Source of the DNA: Methanobacteriota archaeon
GTDB lineage: Archaea > Hydrothermarchaeota > Hydrothermarchaeia > Hydrothermarchaeales > JACRDW01
Assembly (NCBI GenBank): GCA_016212785.1
Contig: JACRDW010000034.1
Location: 1 to 7,144 of the forward strand
Direction of reading: 5' to 3'
DNA: 7,144 nucleotides
In this document: positions 1-5,795 of the stretch, in pieces
Layout: each line of letters begins with the position of its first letter
How positions within the stretch are numbered: position 1 is the first letter of the stretch
Program-made: the position numbers and the translations under genes
Notes under the pieces: model-generated
What the model saw: the letters and a program-made list of their open reading frames with translations, nothing else
The model's database searches: none
What the model was told of the DNA's origin: nothing

Positions 1-89
1 AGCAGCATCGCCTGCGTTGAGCCGTCTGCCGAGTGCACATCTTTATCATCTGGCGAAAAAACCGTCAGCACTTTTCCTGGATGAAACAT
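1..89 (-). CDS. Small protein of unknown function, N-terminal 29 residues only
   Basis: The reading frame begins at the ATG complementary to bases 87-89 and runs off the left edge. The visible protein starts MFHPGKVLTVFSPDDKDV and continues with HSADGSTQAML. A GAGGT ribosome binding site at about 94-98 lies at normal distance before this ATG. An in-frame ATG at 102-104 would place that site inside the gene, so it is less likely. A TATA-like TTATAAAT at 139-146 lies about 54 bases upstream of the start. The sequence has the look of a short conserved archaeal protein (V-F-S-P-D-D-K-D-V, then S-A-D), but I cannot assign a function or family. It is divergent from the channel gene at 297 and shares the intergenic region with it. 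Confidence 0.6.
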   Translation of the reverse strand, partial: MFHPGKVLTVFSPDDKDVHSADGSTQAML

Positions 90-138
90 GATGTTACCTC
101 TCATTCTTGGTTAATAAAGTTTACTTCTCAGGCGAAAA

Positions 139-146
139 ATTTATAA
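139..146 (-). promoter_or_regulatory. TATA-like box for the divergent gene at 1-89
   Basis: On the minus strand this reads TTATAAAT, a good archaeal TATA match. Transcription starting about 25 bases downstream would give a short leader that includes the GAGGT ribosome binding site before the ATG at 89. The site is nearly symmetrical (TTTATAA on plus), so it could also serve the plus strand, but that would give the channel gene a leader of about 130 bases. Confidence 0.4.
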
Positions 147-174
147 CCCATGAAGATAAAATTCTTCTGGGGCA

Positions 175-189
175 TTGATAAGCTATCAA
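175..189. promoter_or_regulatory. Dyad in divergent promoter region, possible operator
   Basis: TTGATA-AGC-TATCAA is a perfect 6+6 inverted repeat around a 3-base centre. A second, shorter dyad, GAAGA-TAAAAT-TCTTC, lies at 152-167. Both sit between the two divergent starts (89 and 297), where a regulator could act on either gene. No regulator can be named. The remainder of 90-296 shows no coding sequence on either strand that I can support. Confidence 0.25.
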
Positions 190-238
190 ATCAGCAATTT
201 ACACTTGAAGCAAACGTGTTTTATCTCGTATTTCTGCC

Positions 239-246
239 CTTTTAAA
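239..246 (+). promoter_or_regulatory. TATA-like box for the first mechanosensitive channel gene
   Basis: TTTTAAAG lies about 54 bases before the ATG at 297, the same distance as the TATA-like box of the divergent gene. Initiation about 25 bases downstream would give a leader of roughly 30 bases carrying the GGAGG site at 288-292. This rests on position and composition only. Confidence 0.3.
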
Positions 247-296
247 GAGCTGGTCTTACTGCGGTATTTGAAATTCGCTGGCGTGAAGGAGGAAAA

Positions 297-1346
297 ATGC
301 TTGAAATATTCAGCAGCATAGTTTATGGAGATGTTATAGCGGCGTCCATAATTTTGGCTGTATTTTTTTCGATAGCAAAGTTGGTTCGAATTTTCATGAA
401 AAGACACTTCTCCAAGGTTGAAAAAGTGCAGAAACTAGAAGACGAAATTTTAGACGCTGTCAGGAAACCCCTCTTCTATGTTATTATATTAATTGGCGTT
501 TACCTTGCGCTGCTACAGATTCGTGCCCTTGCAGAGCACAGAGGAGTGATGAAAGATATATTTGCAATAGTCAGCATCCTCATAGGCACATACGCTTCTC
601 TCAGGATATTCAGAATTCTGGAAGAGCGGTACATTGTCGAGGTTATAGACAAGCGCTTCCTGCCGAGTATAAACAAAATAGTAAGCATTTTCATTTATGC
701 TGTAGCTTTCATTATAATTTTGAACCAGTTAGATATTGAGGTTACTCCGCTGATTGCCAGCTTAGGCGTTGCAACACTGGCTGTAGGTCTGGCGCTTCAG
801 GATACTCTTTCTAACTTCTTTGCGGGCTTGTATATAATGAGCGATAAGCCCATAAGGATAGGTGACTACATAGAGCTGGATACAGGGGATAAAGGATATG
901 TGGAGGAGATCGGTTGGCGCAGCACGAGAATAAAAACCCTGCCGAACAACATCGTGGTAGTGCCGAATGCAAGACTTGCTCAAAGCAGGATAGTCAATTA
1001 CTATCTGCCTGAGGAAGAGATGTCGGTTGTGCTCCAGTGCGGGGTAGGCTATGCTTCTGATTTGGAAAAAGTGGAAAAGGTTACGATAGAAGTTGCAAGA
1101 GAAGTGCAAAAGACAATTCCAGGCGCTGTTAAAAATTTTGAGCCTTTCATTCGCTACCACACTTTCGGCGATTCAAATATAAACTTCTCCATAATCCTGC
1201 GGGTTGAAAAATTCGTAGACCAGTATCTCGTGGTGCACGAGCTGCTAAAAAAGCTCACGAGGCGCTACCGCGAGGAAGGCATAGAAATTTCCTTCCCGGC
1301 GAGGGTGCTTTACTACCAAAATCTCAGGAGAAAAATTAGGAGGTGA
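297..1346 (+). CDS. mscS: MscS-family small-conductance mechanosensitive ion channel
   Basis: This 349-residue membrane protein should open under membrane tension and release ions and small solutes during hypo-osmotic shock. Hydrophobic segments lie at about residues 8-32, 58-74, 87-104 and 128-144, followed by the pore-lining MscS helix at about 150-181. That helix has the small-residue pattern of the family (PLIASLGVATLAVGLALQD) and runs into LSNFFAGLYI. The cytoplasmic beta domain follows: KPIRIGDYIEL (184-194), GYVEEIGWRSTRIKT (200-214), and IVVVPNARL (219-227). The mixed alpha/beta C-terminal domain ends in a basic tail, LRRKIRR. Length is ordinary for the family. GGAGG at 288-292 fixes the start at 297. 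The stop codon overlaps the ribosome binding site of the mini-ORF at 1351, and the trehalose gene follows 71 bases later on the same strand, so an operon is likely. Family assignment is firm; the gating solute is inferred. Confidence 0.93.
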   Translation: MLEIFSSIVYGDVIAASIILAVFFSIAKLVRIFMKRHFSKVEKVQKLEDEILDAVRKPLFYVIILIGVYLALLQIRALAEHRGVMKDIFAIVSILIGTYASLRIFRILEERYIVEVIDKRFLPSINKIVSIFIYAVAFIIILNQLDIEVTPLIASLGVATLAVGLALQDTLSNFFAGLYIMSDKPIRIGDYIELDTGDKGYVEEIGWRSTRIKTLPNNIVVVPNARLAQSRIVNYYLPEEEMSVVLQCGVGYASDLEKVEKVTIEVAREVQKTIPGAVKNFEPFIRYHTFGDSNINFSIILRVEKFVDQYLVVHELLKKLTRRYREEGIEISFPARVLYYQNLRRKIRR

Positions 1347-1350
1347 ATGA

Positions 1351-1407
1351 ATGGCGGCGAAGAAGAAAACTACCAAGAAAAAACCTGCAAAGAAGAGGAG
1401 GTGCTGA
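1351..1407 (+). CDS. 18-residue Lys/Arg-rich mini-protein or leader peptide
   Basis: The ORF encodes MAAKKKTTKKKPAKKRRC, with 11 Lys/Arg among 18 residues. An in-frame TGA lies immediately before the ATG (1348-1350), so this is the only start. AGGAGGTGA at 1338-1346 is an extended match to the anti-Shine-Dalgarno end of archaeal 16S rRNA and sits at ideal distance from the ATG, which argues for real translation. The composition resembles the flexible tails of DNA- or RNA-binding proteins, but no family can be named. The last codons (AAG AGG AGG TGC) also form the ribosome binding site for the downstream trehalose gene. Translating the mini-ORF could therefore cover or expose that site, which would fit a translational-coupling leader. 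It could instead be a genuine small basic protein, or the relic tail of a lost gene. Confidence 0.5.
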   Translation: MAAKKKTTKKKPAKKRRC

Positions 1408-1420
1408 GTGAATTAGCATG
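1396..1420 (+). promoter_or_regulatory. Ribosome binding site and overlapping mini-start before the trehalose gene
   Basis: AGGAGGTG (1396-1403) lies inside the end of the mini-ORF. It is 14 bases from the ATG at 1418, longer than usual, but perfectly spaced for a GTG at 1408 that would be read as GTG-AAT-TAG and stop at 1416, one base before the ATG. Reinitiation at 1418 is possible. An in-frame TGA (1406-1408) excludes any more upstream start for the trehalose protein. Confidence 0.4.
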
Positions 1421-3577
1421 GCTAAAGGACGCTTAATAATTGTGGCTAATCGCCTGCCTATAAAAGTTGAGAAGAGAAATGGCAGACTGCATTTTCGTCG
1501 AAGCATAGGTGGATTAGCCACAGTTTTGAAAGGGATTCATGAAAGAGAAAAGAGCATTTGGGTAGGTTGGCTTGGCACAATTTTGCAAAAAGACGCTCAG
1601 ACTGAAGAAGAACTGCTACAGAATCAGCGTTGCTATCCTGTTTTTCTAGGGAAGGAGGATATGCAAAAATTTTATCATGGCATCTGCAACAATACCTTCT
1701 GGCCGCTTTTCCACTCTTTTCCTCGCACTACAAAGTTCGAAACTTCGGAGTGGAAGTCGTACAAGAAAGTAAACCGTCTGTTCTGCGATAGAATTTTAGA
1801 AGTAGCGCAGGAGCAGGACACCATCTGGATACACGACTACCATTTGATGCTTCTCCCCAAATACATCAGAGAGCAGATTCCGAGTGCAGCCATAGGCTTC
1901 TTCTTCCACGTTCCTTTCCCGCCTCTGGAGATTTTCAGCTTGGTGCCGCGAGACAAGGAGATACTCGATGCTCTTTTGCATGCCGATTTGATAGGCTTCC
2001 ACACCTATGGCTATGCAAGAAATTTCCTTAACTCCGTGCTCGGAGTCTTCGGCATAGACCACAAGCTGGGCGAAATTATTTTCGAGAACCGCATTGTTCA
2101 CGTTGGCGCCTTTCCAATGGGAATAGATTTCGAGAGTTTTGACAAAGCAGGCAAAGAGAAGAAATCATTAACAAAAGAGCTTCGTGGGAGATACGGCAAC
2201 AAAAAGATAATGCTTTCTGTTGCCCGCCTTGATTACACTAAAGGAATCCCGGAGTTATTAGACGCCTTTGAGCTCCTCCTTGAAAAATATCCCAGAGAGC
2301 AGGGAAGGGTATCCTTGATGCTGGGCGTTGCTCCCTCTCGTACTCATGTAGAAGAGTATCGTTTGTTGAAGAAAGATATTGACGAGAAAGTTGGAAGAAT
2401 TAATGGACGCTTTGGTAGTATGGACTGGACTCCTGTGTGGTATTTTTATCGAACTTTTTCTTTTGACCAATTAATAGACATGTATTCTATAGCTGATGTG
2501 GCTGTTTTTCCTTCTCTGCGCGATGGCTTGAATCTTATGGCAAAGGAGTATGTTGCAGCCAGAGGCGAGGAGGGAGGAATACTTGTAGTAAGCGAATTCG
2601 CTGGTGTTTCAAAAGAGCTGGTGGAAGCGGTTATCGTGAATCCCAAAGACAAAGAGGGCTTTGCTGATTTGCTTATGAGGGCGCTGAATATGTCGCTTGA
2701 AGAGCAGAAAAAATATATGAGAGCGATGAGAAAGCGGCTGAAGAACTATGATGCTCTCCACTGGGCAGCGGATTTCTTGAGCAGCCTGAGTAAGGTGAAG
2801 GAGCACCAGCATAAATTTGAAATGAACTTGATGAGCGATGAAAGCGAGAGAGAATTAATAGAGTGGTACAAGCGTAGCAAGTGCCGCCTTCTATTTCTGG
2901 ACTACGACGGAACGCTTGTGCCTTTTTCGGAGGAGCCTTCGGAGGCTGTGCCCCCTGAGGAGATGCTACTCATACTTAAGCGCCTTTGCAATGGGAATAC
3001 TGTTGTCCTTATAAGCGGCCGTGATAAACAAACGCTCTATAACTGGTTTGGAAAATTGCCCGTCAACCTTGTAGCCGAGCACGGGATTTGGGTTAAAGAG
3101 TACGGCGCTGAGTGGAAAAGGGAGGAGCTATCCTCAGACTGGAAAGGGAAAATTAGGTCTGTACTCGAGCTGTATACAGACCGCTGCCCAGGTTCATTTG
3201 TCGAAGAGAAGGAGTTTTCCGTCGCCTGGCATTATCGCAAATCAGACCCGCTCTTGGCCGCCGCAATTGCAAATGAGCTAGCTCTTGAGTTGACCCATCT
3301 CACAGCGAGTATGGACGTGAGCGTTTTATCCGGGAATAAGGTGATTGAGCTCCGACCCATGAGCGCAAACAAGGGTAAAGTTGCCCTAAGCTGGATTTCA
3401 AGACAAAGCTGGGATTTTATTTTAGCAGCAGGCGACGACTCTACCGATGAAGATCTGTTTGGCGCACTTCCGAAGGATGCATATTCCATTAAAATAGGAT
3501 TGGGCGGCAGCAAGGCAAAGTTCAATTTAAACTCGCCTCAAAGAATGGTTGAGCTACTACAGAAATTAGTGGGATAA
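1418..3577 (+). CDS. Bifunctional trehalose-6-phosphate synthase/phosphatase (GT20-HAD fusion)
   Basis: This 719-residue cytosolic enzyme should join UDP- or ADP-glucose to glucose-6-phosphate and then dephosphorylate the product to trehalose. Residues 1 to ~465 are an OtsA-type GT20 synthase: NRLP with Arg12, the GG loop at 31-32, WVGWLG, NNTFWPLFH (91-99), HDYHLMLLP with Asp140, FHVPFPP with His164, ARLDYTKG with Arg270 and Lys275, and RDGLNLMAKEYVA with Asp369 and Glu377. Residues ~485-719 are an OtsB-type HAD phosphatase: DYDGTL with nucleophile Asp495 and acid Asp497, LISGRD with Ser533, ELRPMSANKG with Lys652, and AAGDDSTDED (670-679). All residues expected for both activities are present, so both halves look active. 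Fused synthase-phosphatases are known in some archaea, whereas separate genes are common elsewhere. MAKGRLIIVANRLP is a typical N-terminus and supports the ATG at 1418. The gene lies downstream of a channel gene, in keeping with an osmoprotectant role. Confidence 0.95.
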   Translation: MAKGRLIIVANRLPIKVEKRNGRLHFRRSIGGLATVLKGIHEREKSIWVGWLGTILQKDAQTEEELLQNQRCYPVFLGKEDMQKFYHGICNNTFWPLFHSFPRTTKFETSEWKSYKKVNRLFCDRILEVAQEQDTIWIHDYHLMLLPKYIREQIPSAAIGFFFHVPFPPLEIFSLVPRDKEILDALLHADLIGFHTYGYARNFLNSVLGVFGIDHKLGEIIFENRIVHVGAFPMGIDFESFDKAGKEKKSLTKELRGRYGNKKIMLSVARLDYTKGIPELLDAFELLLEKYPREQGRVSLMLGVAPSRTHVEEYRLLKKDIDEKVGRINGRFGSMDWTPVWYFYRTFSFDQLIDMYSIADVAVFPSLRDGLNLMAKEYVAARGEEGGILVVSEFAGVSKELVEAVIVNPKDKEGFADLLMRALNMSLEEQKKYMRAMRKRLKNYDALHWAADFLSSLSKVKEHQHKFEMNLMSDESERELIEWYKRSKCRLLFLDYDGTLVPFSEEPSEAVPPEEMLLILKRLCNGNTVVLISGRDKQTLYNWFGKLPVNLVAEHGIWVKEYGAEWKREELSSDWKGKIRSVLELYTDRCPGSFVEEKEFSVAWHYRKSDPLLAAAIANELALELTHLTASMDVSVLSGNKVIELRPMSANKGKVALSWISRQSWDFILAAGDDSTDEDLFGALPKDAYSIKIGLGGSKAKFNLNSPQRMVELLQKLVG

Positions 3578-3584
3578 AAAATGA

Positions 3585-3993
3585 ACCCTGCGAAAACCTT
3601 ATGTTTATCCCCGTGATGGAGTGATAATGACAAAGGCTCTTAACCTGCACAGCGAGTACAAGCGCTCCAAAAAATTCTATTACTTTTTGAGAGACGTTGT
3701 GAAGAACGGCGAGGTTTTACAGGCAGTTGAAAGACAGGAGAGAATTTGAAGATTGCATTAGCTGGATAAGCAAGGTCACTTCTCGTGAAGGCTTCATTCC
3801 AGAGCACATAGCTTTAGAGAAAGACTATCTCGAATGGAAGGAAAATGAGATAGAGTTCAGCGAGAGGATAATAAAGGGGATGCAAAGGGCGGAGAGCTTC
3901 AAATCGCTGGTCGAAGGTGCGATTTGTTGGGCTGTTCCATTAGGCTGGGCTCAAGCAGAGCATGCGCTGCTGGAAGAAGCATCGCAGCGATAG
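3585..3993 (+). pseudogene. Frameshifted remnant of a GH15-type (glucoamylase/trehalase-like) glycoside hydrolase
   Basis: Two reading frames together look like pieces of one (alpha/alpha)6 glycoside hydrolase. The first (3585-3749) reads RKPYVYPRDGVIMTKALN then KKFYYFLRDVV and NGEVLQAVERQERI before a stop; Y-P-R-D followed by a helix is reminiscent of the GH15 (W/Y)-P-R-D motif. The second frame, open from about 3727 to 3993, reads EFEDCISWISKV, SREGFIPEHI, IEFSERIIKGM and finally CWAVPLGWAQAEHALLEEA, resembling the G-(L/F)-(L/I)-P-E element and the P-L-x-W-x-x-A-E element near the GH15 C-terminus. The expected length between these elements is missing, so an internal deletion plus a frameshift near 3727-3749 is likely. 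An ATG at 3627 has a GGAG at 3618-3621, but it lies inside the homologous stretch. The family call is from motif memory, without a search. A short live ORF (TTG at 3727, 88 residues) cannot be excluded. Confidence 0.5.
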
Positions 3994-4000
3994 GTTGGCT

Positions 4001-5248
4001 TCACTTTTTCTCTATAACTACTCTCCTCGGGTATGGAATCTCTATGCCCTCTCTGTCAAACTCCCTCTTTATCGCCTTTCTTATCTCAGAGGAAATCTTC
4101 CCTTTATTTCTCGCATCTTCTATCAGAGCCCTGAGTTCAAGGTCTATGGACGATTGCCCAAAATCTTTGACCGCAACGTTCGAGTCTTTCACGCCCTTCG
4201 TGTTTTTCGCTACTTTATTAAGTATTTCCTCTGCTTTGTTCAGGTCAGATTCGTAGGAAATTCCTACGGGAATGCTAATTCTGATTTCAGGAGTTCCTGT
4301 CGTGTAGTTGATTACGTCTCTCGCGTAAATCGCAGAGTTTGGAATTATGAGTATCACGTTGTCTGTGGTCTTTATCTTCGTGCTCCGCAGACCAATATCT
4401 ATAACGTCGCCCCAGGTGGCGCCTCCTTTTGGAGCAGACCACAGCTCTATTCTGTCGCCTATCACAAAAGGCTTATCTATTACGATGAAAACCCCTGCTA
4501 TAACGTTTGATATCGTATCTTTTGCAGCCAGTCCAAGAGCTAAACCCACAACGCCCAGACCGGCTACGAAGGGCATGACGTCGAAGCCGAGGCGGCCTAC
4601 GGCAAGGATTACCGCAAATACGTATATGGAGTACTGCGCAACTTTATATAATATCGGGAAGAATGCTTTAACTTCTACCCCTCTCCCCTTGACAATTTCC
4701 TCCTCTATTTTTCGCAGGAAAACGACGACTATCTCAGAGAGCGGCCTGGCGAAAAATACTATTAAACCTGCAGATACGAGGGGAACCATGTCCAGGCCAA
4801 GCTGCTTTCCCGCCAGAATGATTGCTATTCCGTAAATCAGTATTTTGACCATAGTGAAAGACTGCTCGTATATGCGGTCCTCAAGAGCAATGCCGGCTTC
4901 CCTCGTCACTTCCTTCAGAAGCTTTATTCCAAGCTTTTGATACACCATCTTGGCTATTTCCACTGCCGGTTTTATGAGAAGCAGTATAAGCACAGCGATA
5001 ATTACCGGCTTTGCTTCCAGACCGAGCTGCATGGATATTACTATCAGAACAGAAGCATAGATTATGTAGCGAATGCTTTTTGCAGAGTACTCAACCACCT
5101 TTTCATCCAGCTCGATTCCTACCTTCTTTGCTGCCCTCTGCCCGTACTTCAGCACTATCTTTTTTGCAAGCTTTGCAGCGATTATTCCTGCAATTATGGT
5201 TGCAAGTATAATGCTGAGCTTTGGTATAAGTTGGATAATGCTCTCCAT
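4001..5248 (-). CDS. Long MscS-family mechanosensitive channel with triplicated membrane hairpin
   Basis: This 415-residue membrane protein ends in a complete MscS module: pore helix PFVAGLGVVGLALGLAAKD (~226-244), then KPFVIGDRIELW (~259-270), GDVIDIGLRSTKIKT (~280-294), ILIIPNSAI and a C-terminal alpha/beta domain finishing IPYPRRVVIEKK. About seven hydrophobic segments are visible, and residues ~44-257 contain three repeats of one hairpin, each with I-Y then L-G-(L/F)-(E/D) and Pro. I chose the ATG at 5246-5248 because GGAGGAG at 5254-5261 precedes it at ideal spacing and ATTTAAAT at 5286-5293 could be its TATA box. The upstream in-frame ATG at 5285-5287 gives 428 residues with a weaker GTGAT site and is the alternative. 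The gene converges on the hydrolase remnant, 7 bases away, and starts about 100 bases downstream of tRNA-Glu. Role: tension-gated solute release, possibly with altered gating from the extra helices (inference). Confidence 0.92.
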   Translation of the reverse strand: MESIIQLIPKLSIILATIIAGIIAAKLAKKIVLKYGQRAAKKVGIELDEKVVEYSAKSIRYIIYASVLIVISMQLGLEAKPVIIAVLILLLIKPAVEIAKMVYQKLGIKLLKEVTREAGIALEDRIYEQSFTMVKILIYGIAIILAGKQLGLDMVPLVSAGLIVFFARPLSEIVVVFLRKIEEEIVKGRGVEVKAFFPILYKVAQYSIYVFAVILAVGRLGFDVMPFVAGLGVVGLALGLAAKDTISNVIAGVFIVIDKPFVIGDRIELWSAPKGGATWGDVIDIGLRSTKIKTTDNVILIIPNSAIYARDVINYTTGTPEIRISIPVGISYESDLNKAEEILNKVAKNTKGVKDSNVAVKDFGQSSIDLELRALIEDARNKGKISSEIRKAIKREFDREGIEIPYPRRVVIEKK

Positions 5249-5285
5249 AAATTTCTCCTCCAGTTTACTGATTATCCCTTCTAAC

Positions 5286-5293
5286 ATTTAAAT
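5286..5293 (-). promoter_or_regulatory. TATA-like box for the second MscS gene
   Basis: ATTTAAAT is centred about 42 bases before the ATG at 5248, which would give a leader of about 15 bases containing GGAGGAG. A second candidate, AATAAAAAT at 5318-5326, would suit the upstream ATG at 5287 better. Which of the two is used decides the start. Confidence 0.3.
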
Positions 5294-5344
5294 CACTACA
5301 TTCCTCTTTCCACATGCATTTTTATTCTTTTTGGAATTGAGAAA

Positions 5345-5461
5345 TGCTCCGGACGGGATTTGAACCCGTGTCAAGGGAGTTCTCTAACCCTTTTCCGCCA
5401 GCGCTTTTTTCAAAAAGGCTGTGAGAGTCCCTTATGATTGGCCGGTCTACACTACCGGAGC
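5345..5461 (-). tRNA. tRNA-Glu (CTC) with a 42-nt bulge-helix-bulge intron
   Basis: The acceptor stem GCTCCGG/CCGGAGC has seven pairs and discriminator A. The D arm starts GTGT with GG in the loop, the anticodon stem is AGGGA/TCCCT, and the T arm is ACGGG-TTCAAAT-CCCGT. Exons are 5422-5461 and 5345-5379 (75 nt in all), and the loop after splicing is CTCTCAC with anticodon CTC at 5423-5425. The intron, 5380-5421, follows position 37. The splice fold is canonical: central helix CTCT/AGAG, 3-nt bulges CAC and AAC, and an intron helix AGCCTTTTT/AAAAGGGTT. CCA is not encoded. The splice motif points to processing by the archaeal splicing endonuclease. Confidence 0.95.
5380..5421 (-). other. Intron of tRNA-Glu
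   Basis: The 42-nt intron pairs its two ends (AGCCTTTTT with AAAAGGGTT) to form the bulge-helix-bulge fold. The middle can pair differently, CTTTTT with AAAAAG, so two folds compete. Bases 5391-5421 are nearly repeated at 5842-5873. Confidence 0.9.
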
Positions 5462-5463
5462 AT

Positions 5464-5473
5464 TCGCTTGCGA
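5464..5473 (-). other. Hairpin directly upstream of tRNA-Glu
   Basis: TCGC-AA-GCGA on the minus strand ends 2 bases before the mature 5' end of tRNA-Glu. A further 5-bp hairpin, TTGCC-TTC-GGCAA, lies at 5486-5498. The 7 bases next to the tRNA (ATTCGCT on plus) are identical to those next to tRNA-Met. The role is unknown; it could be the transcribed 5' leader removed by RNase P. Confidence 0.45.
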
Positions 5474-5643
5474 GTGCGTCAGTTTTTGCCTTCGGCAAGA
5501 TTTTCTACATTCGGGAATATGAATTTTTTGATAGGCATTTTGAAAATAGCAGAAGAGGAAGACTGGAAAAAGTTAATTTGGATATTTAACAGCCTACCTC
5601 TACAATAAACTCAGCAAATGAGTGGAGTGACCTGTGAATTTAG
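5474..5643. other. Spacer between the two tRNA genes, no supported gene
   Basis: Apart from the small hairpin at 5486-5498 and a dyad ACTCA-GCAAA-TGAGT at 5609-5623, nothing here is convincing. The dyad lies about 20 bases past the 3' end of tRNA-Met and lacks a following T run on the minus strand, so I do not call it a terminator. A 29-codon plus-strand ORF at 5519-5608 is not supported by a ribosome binding site. Confidence 0.4.
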
Positions 5644-5771
5644 TGCCGGGGACGGGCTTCGAACCCGCGACTTCCACGTTTCCCAGGTTAGGGGTTGGGT
5701 TTTTGATTAAACTTTTTCTAAAAAGTTTACCCTATGAGCGTGGCACTCTAACCAGGCTGAGTTACCCCGGC
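5644..5771 (-). tRNA. Elongator tRNA-Met (CAT) with a 53-nt bulge-helix-bulge intron
   Basis: The acceptor stem is GCCGGGG/CCCCGGC with discriminator A, D arm ACTC/GAGT, anticodon stem CCACG/CGTGG, and T arm GCGGG-TTCGAAG-CCCGT. Exons are 5733-5771 and 5644-5679 (75 nt), and the spliced loop is CTCATAA with anticodon CAT at 5734-5736. The G1-C72 pair argues for the elongator form; archaeal initiator tRNA normally has A1-U72. The intron, 5680-5732, lies after position 37, with central helix CTCA/TGGG, bulges TAG and AAA, and inner pairs GGT/ACC. CCA is not encoded. tRNA-Ile2 shares the CAT anticodon, but its acceptor stem differs. Confidence 0.94.
5680..5732 (-). other. Intron of tRNA-Met with a perfect 10-bp internal hairpin
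   Basis: Within the 53-nt intron, TAAACTTTTT-AG-AAAAAGTTTA at about 5708-5729 forms a perfect 10-bp hairpin with a 2-base loop. This shares the core CTTTTT-NN-AAAAAG with the tRNA-Glu intron. No protein could be encoded in it. Confidence 0.9.
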
Positions 5772-5773
5772 AT

Positions 5774-5790
5774 TCGCTCGGCATGAGCGA
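5774..5790 (-). other. Hairpin directly upstream of tRNA-Met
   Basis: TCGCTC-ATGCC-GAGCGA is a perfect 6-bp hairpin ending 2 bases before the mature 5' end. A TATA-like TTTGTAAAT at about 5808-5816 would start transcription near its outer edge, so the hairpin could be almost the whole leader. Confidence 0.45.
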
Positions 5791-5795
5791 GAACA

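Noticed and set aside
762..1160. 132-codon minus-strand open frame inside the first MscS gene
   Set aside because: Opposite to the conserved pore and beta domain; no recognisable motif or ribosome binding site.
3924..4835. Overlapping plus-strand open frames of 110, 182 and 162 codons
   Set aside because: They lie mostly antisense to the second MscS gene, whose motifs are continuous on the minus strand.
5519..5608. 29-codon plus-strand ORF between the tRNA genes
   Set aside because: No ribosome binding site at proper distance, no recognisable features, and located between two minus-strand tRNAs.
5474..5643. Box C/D guide RNA
   Set aside because: I looked for RTGATGA and CTGA box pairs on both strands and found no properly spaced set.
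5644..5771. Initiator tRNA-Met or tRNA-Ile2 reading of the CAT tRNA
   Set aside because: The first pair is G1-C72, not the A1-U72 of archaeal initiators, and the arms match elongator tRNA-Met; the acceptor does not resemble tRNA-Ile2.
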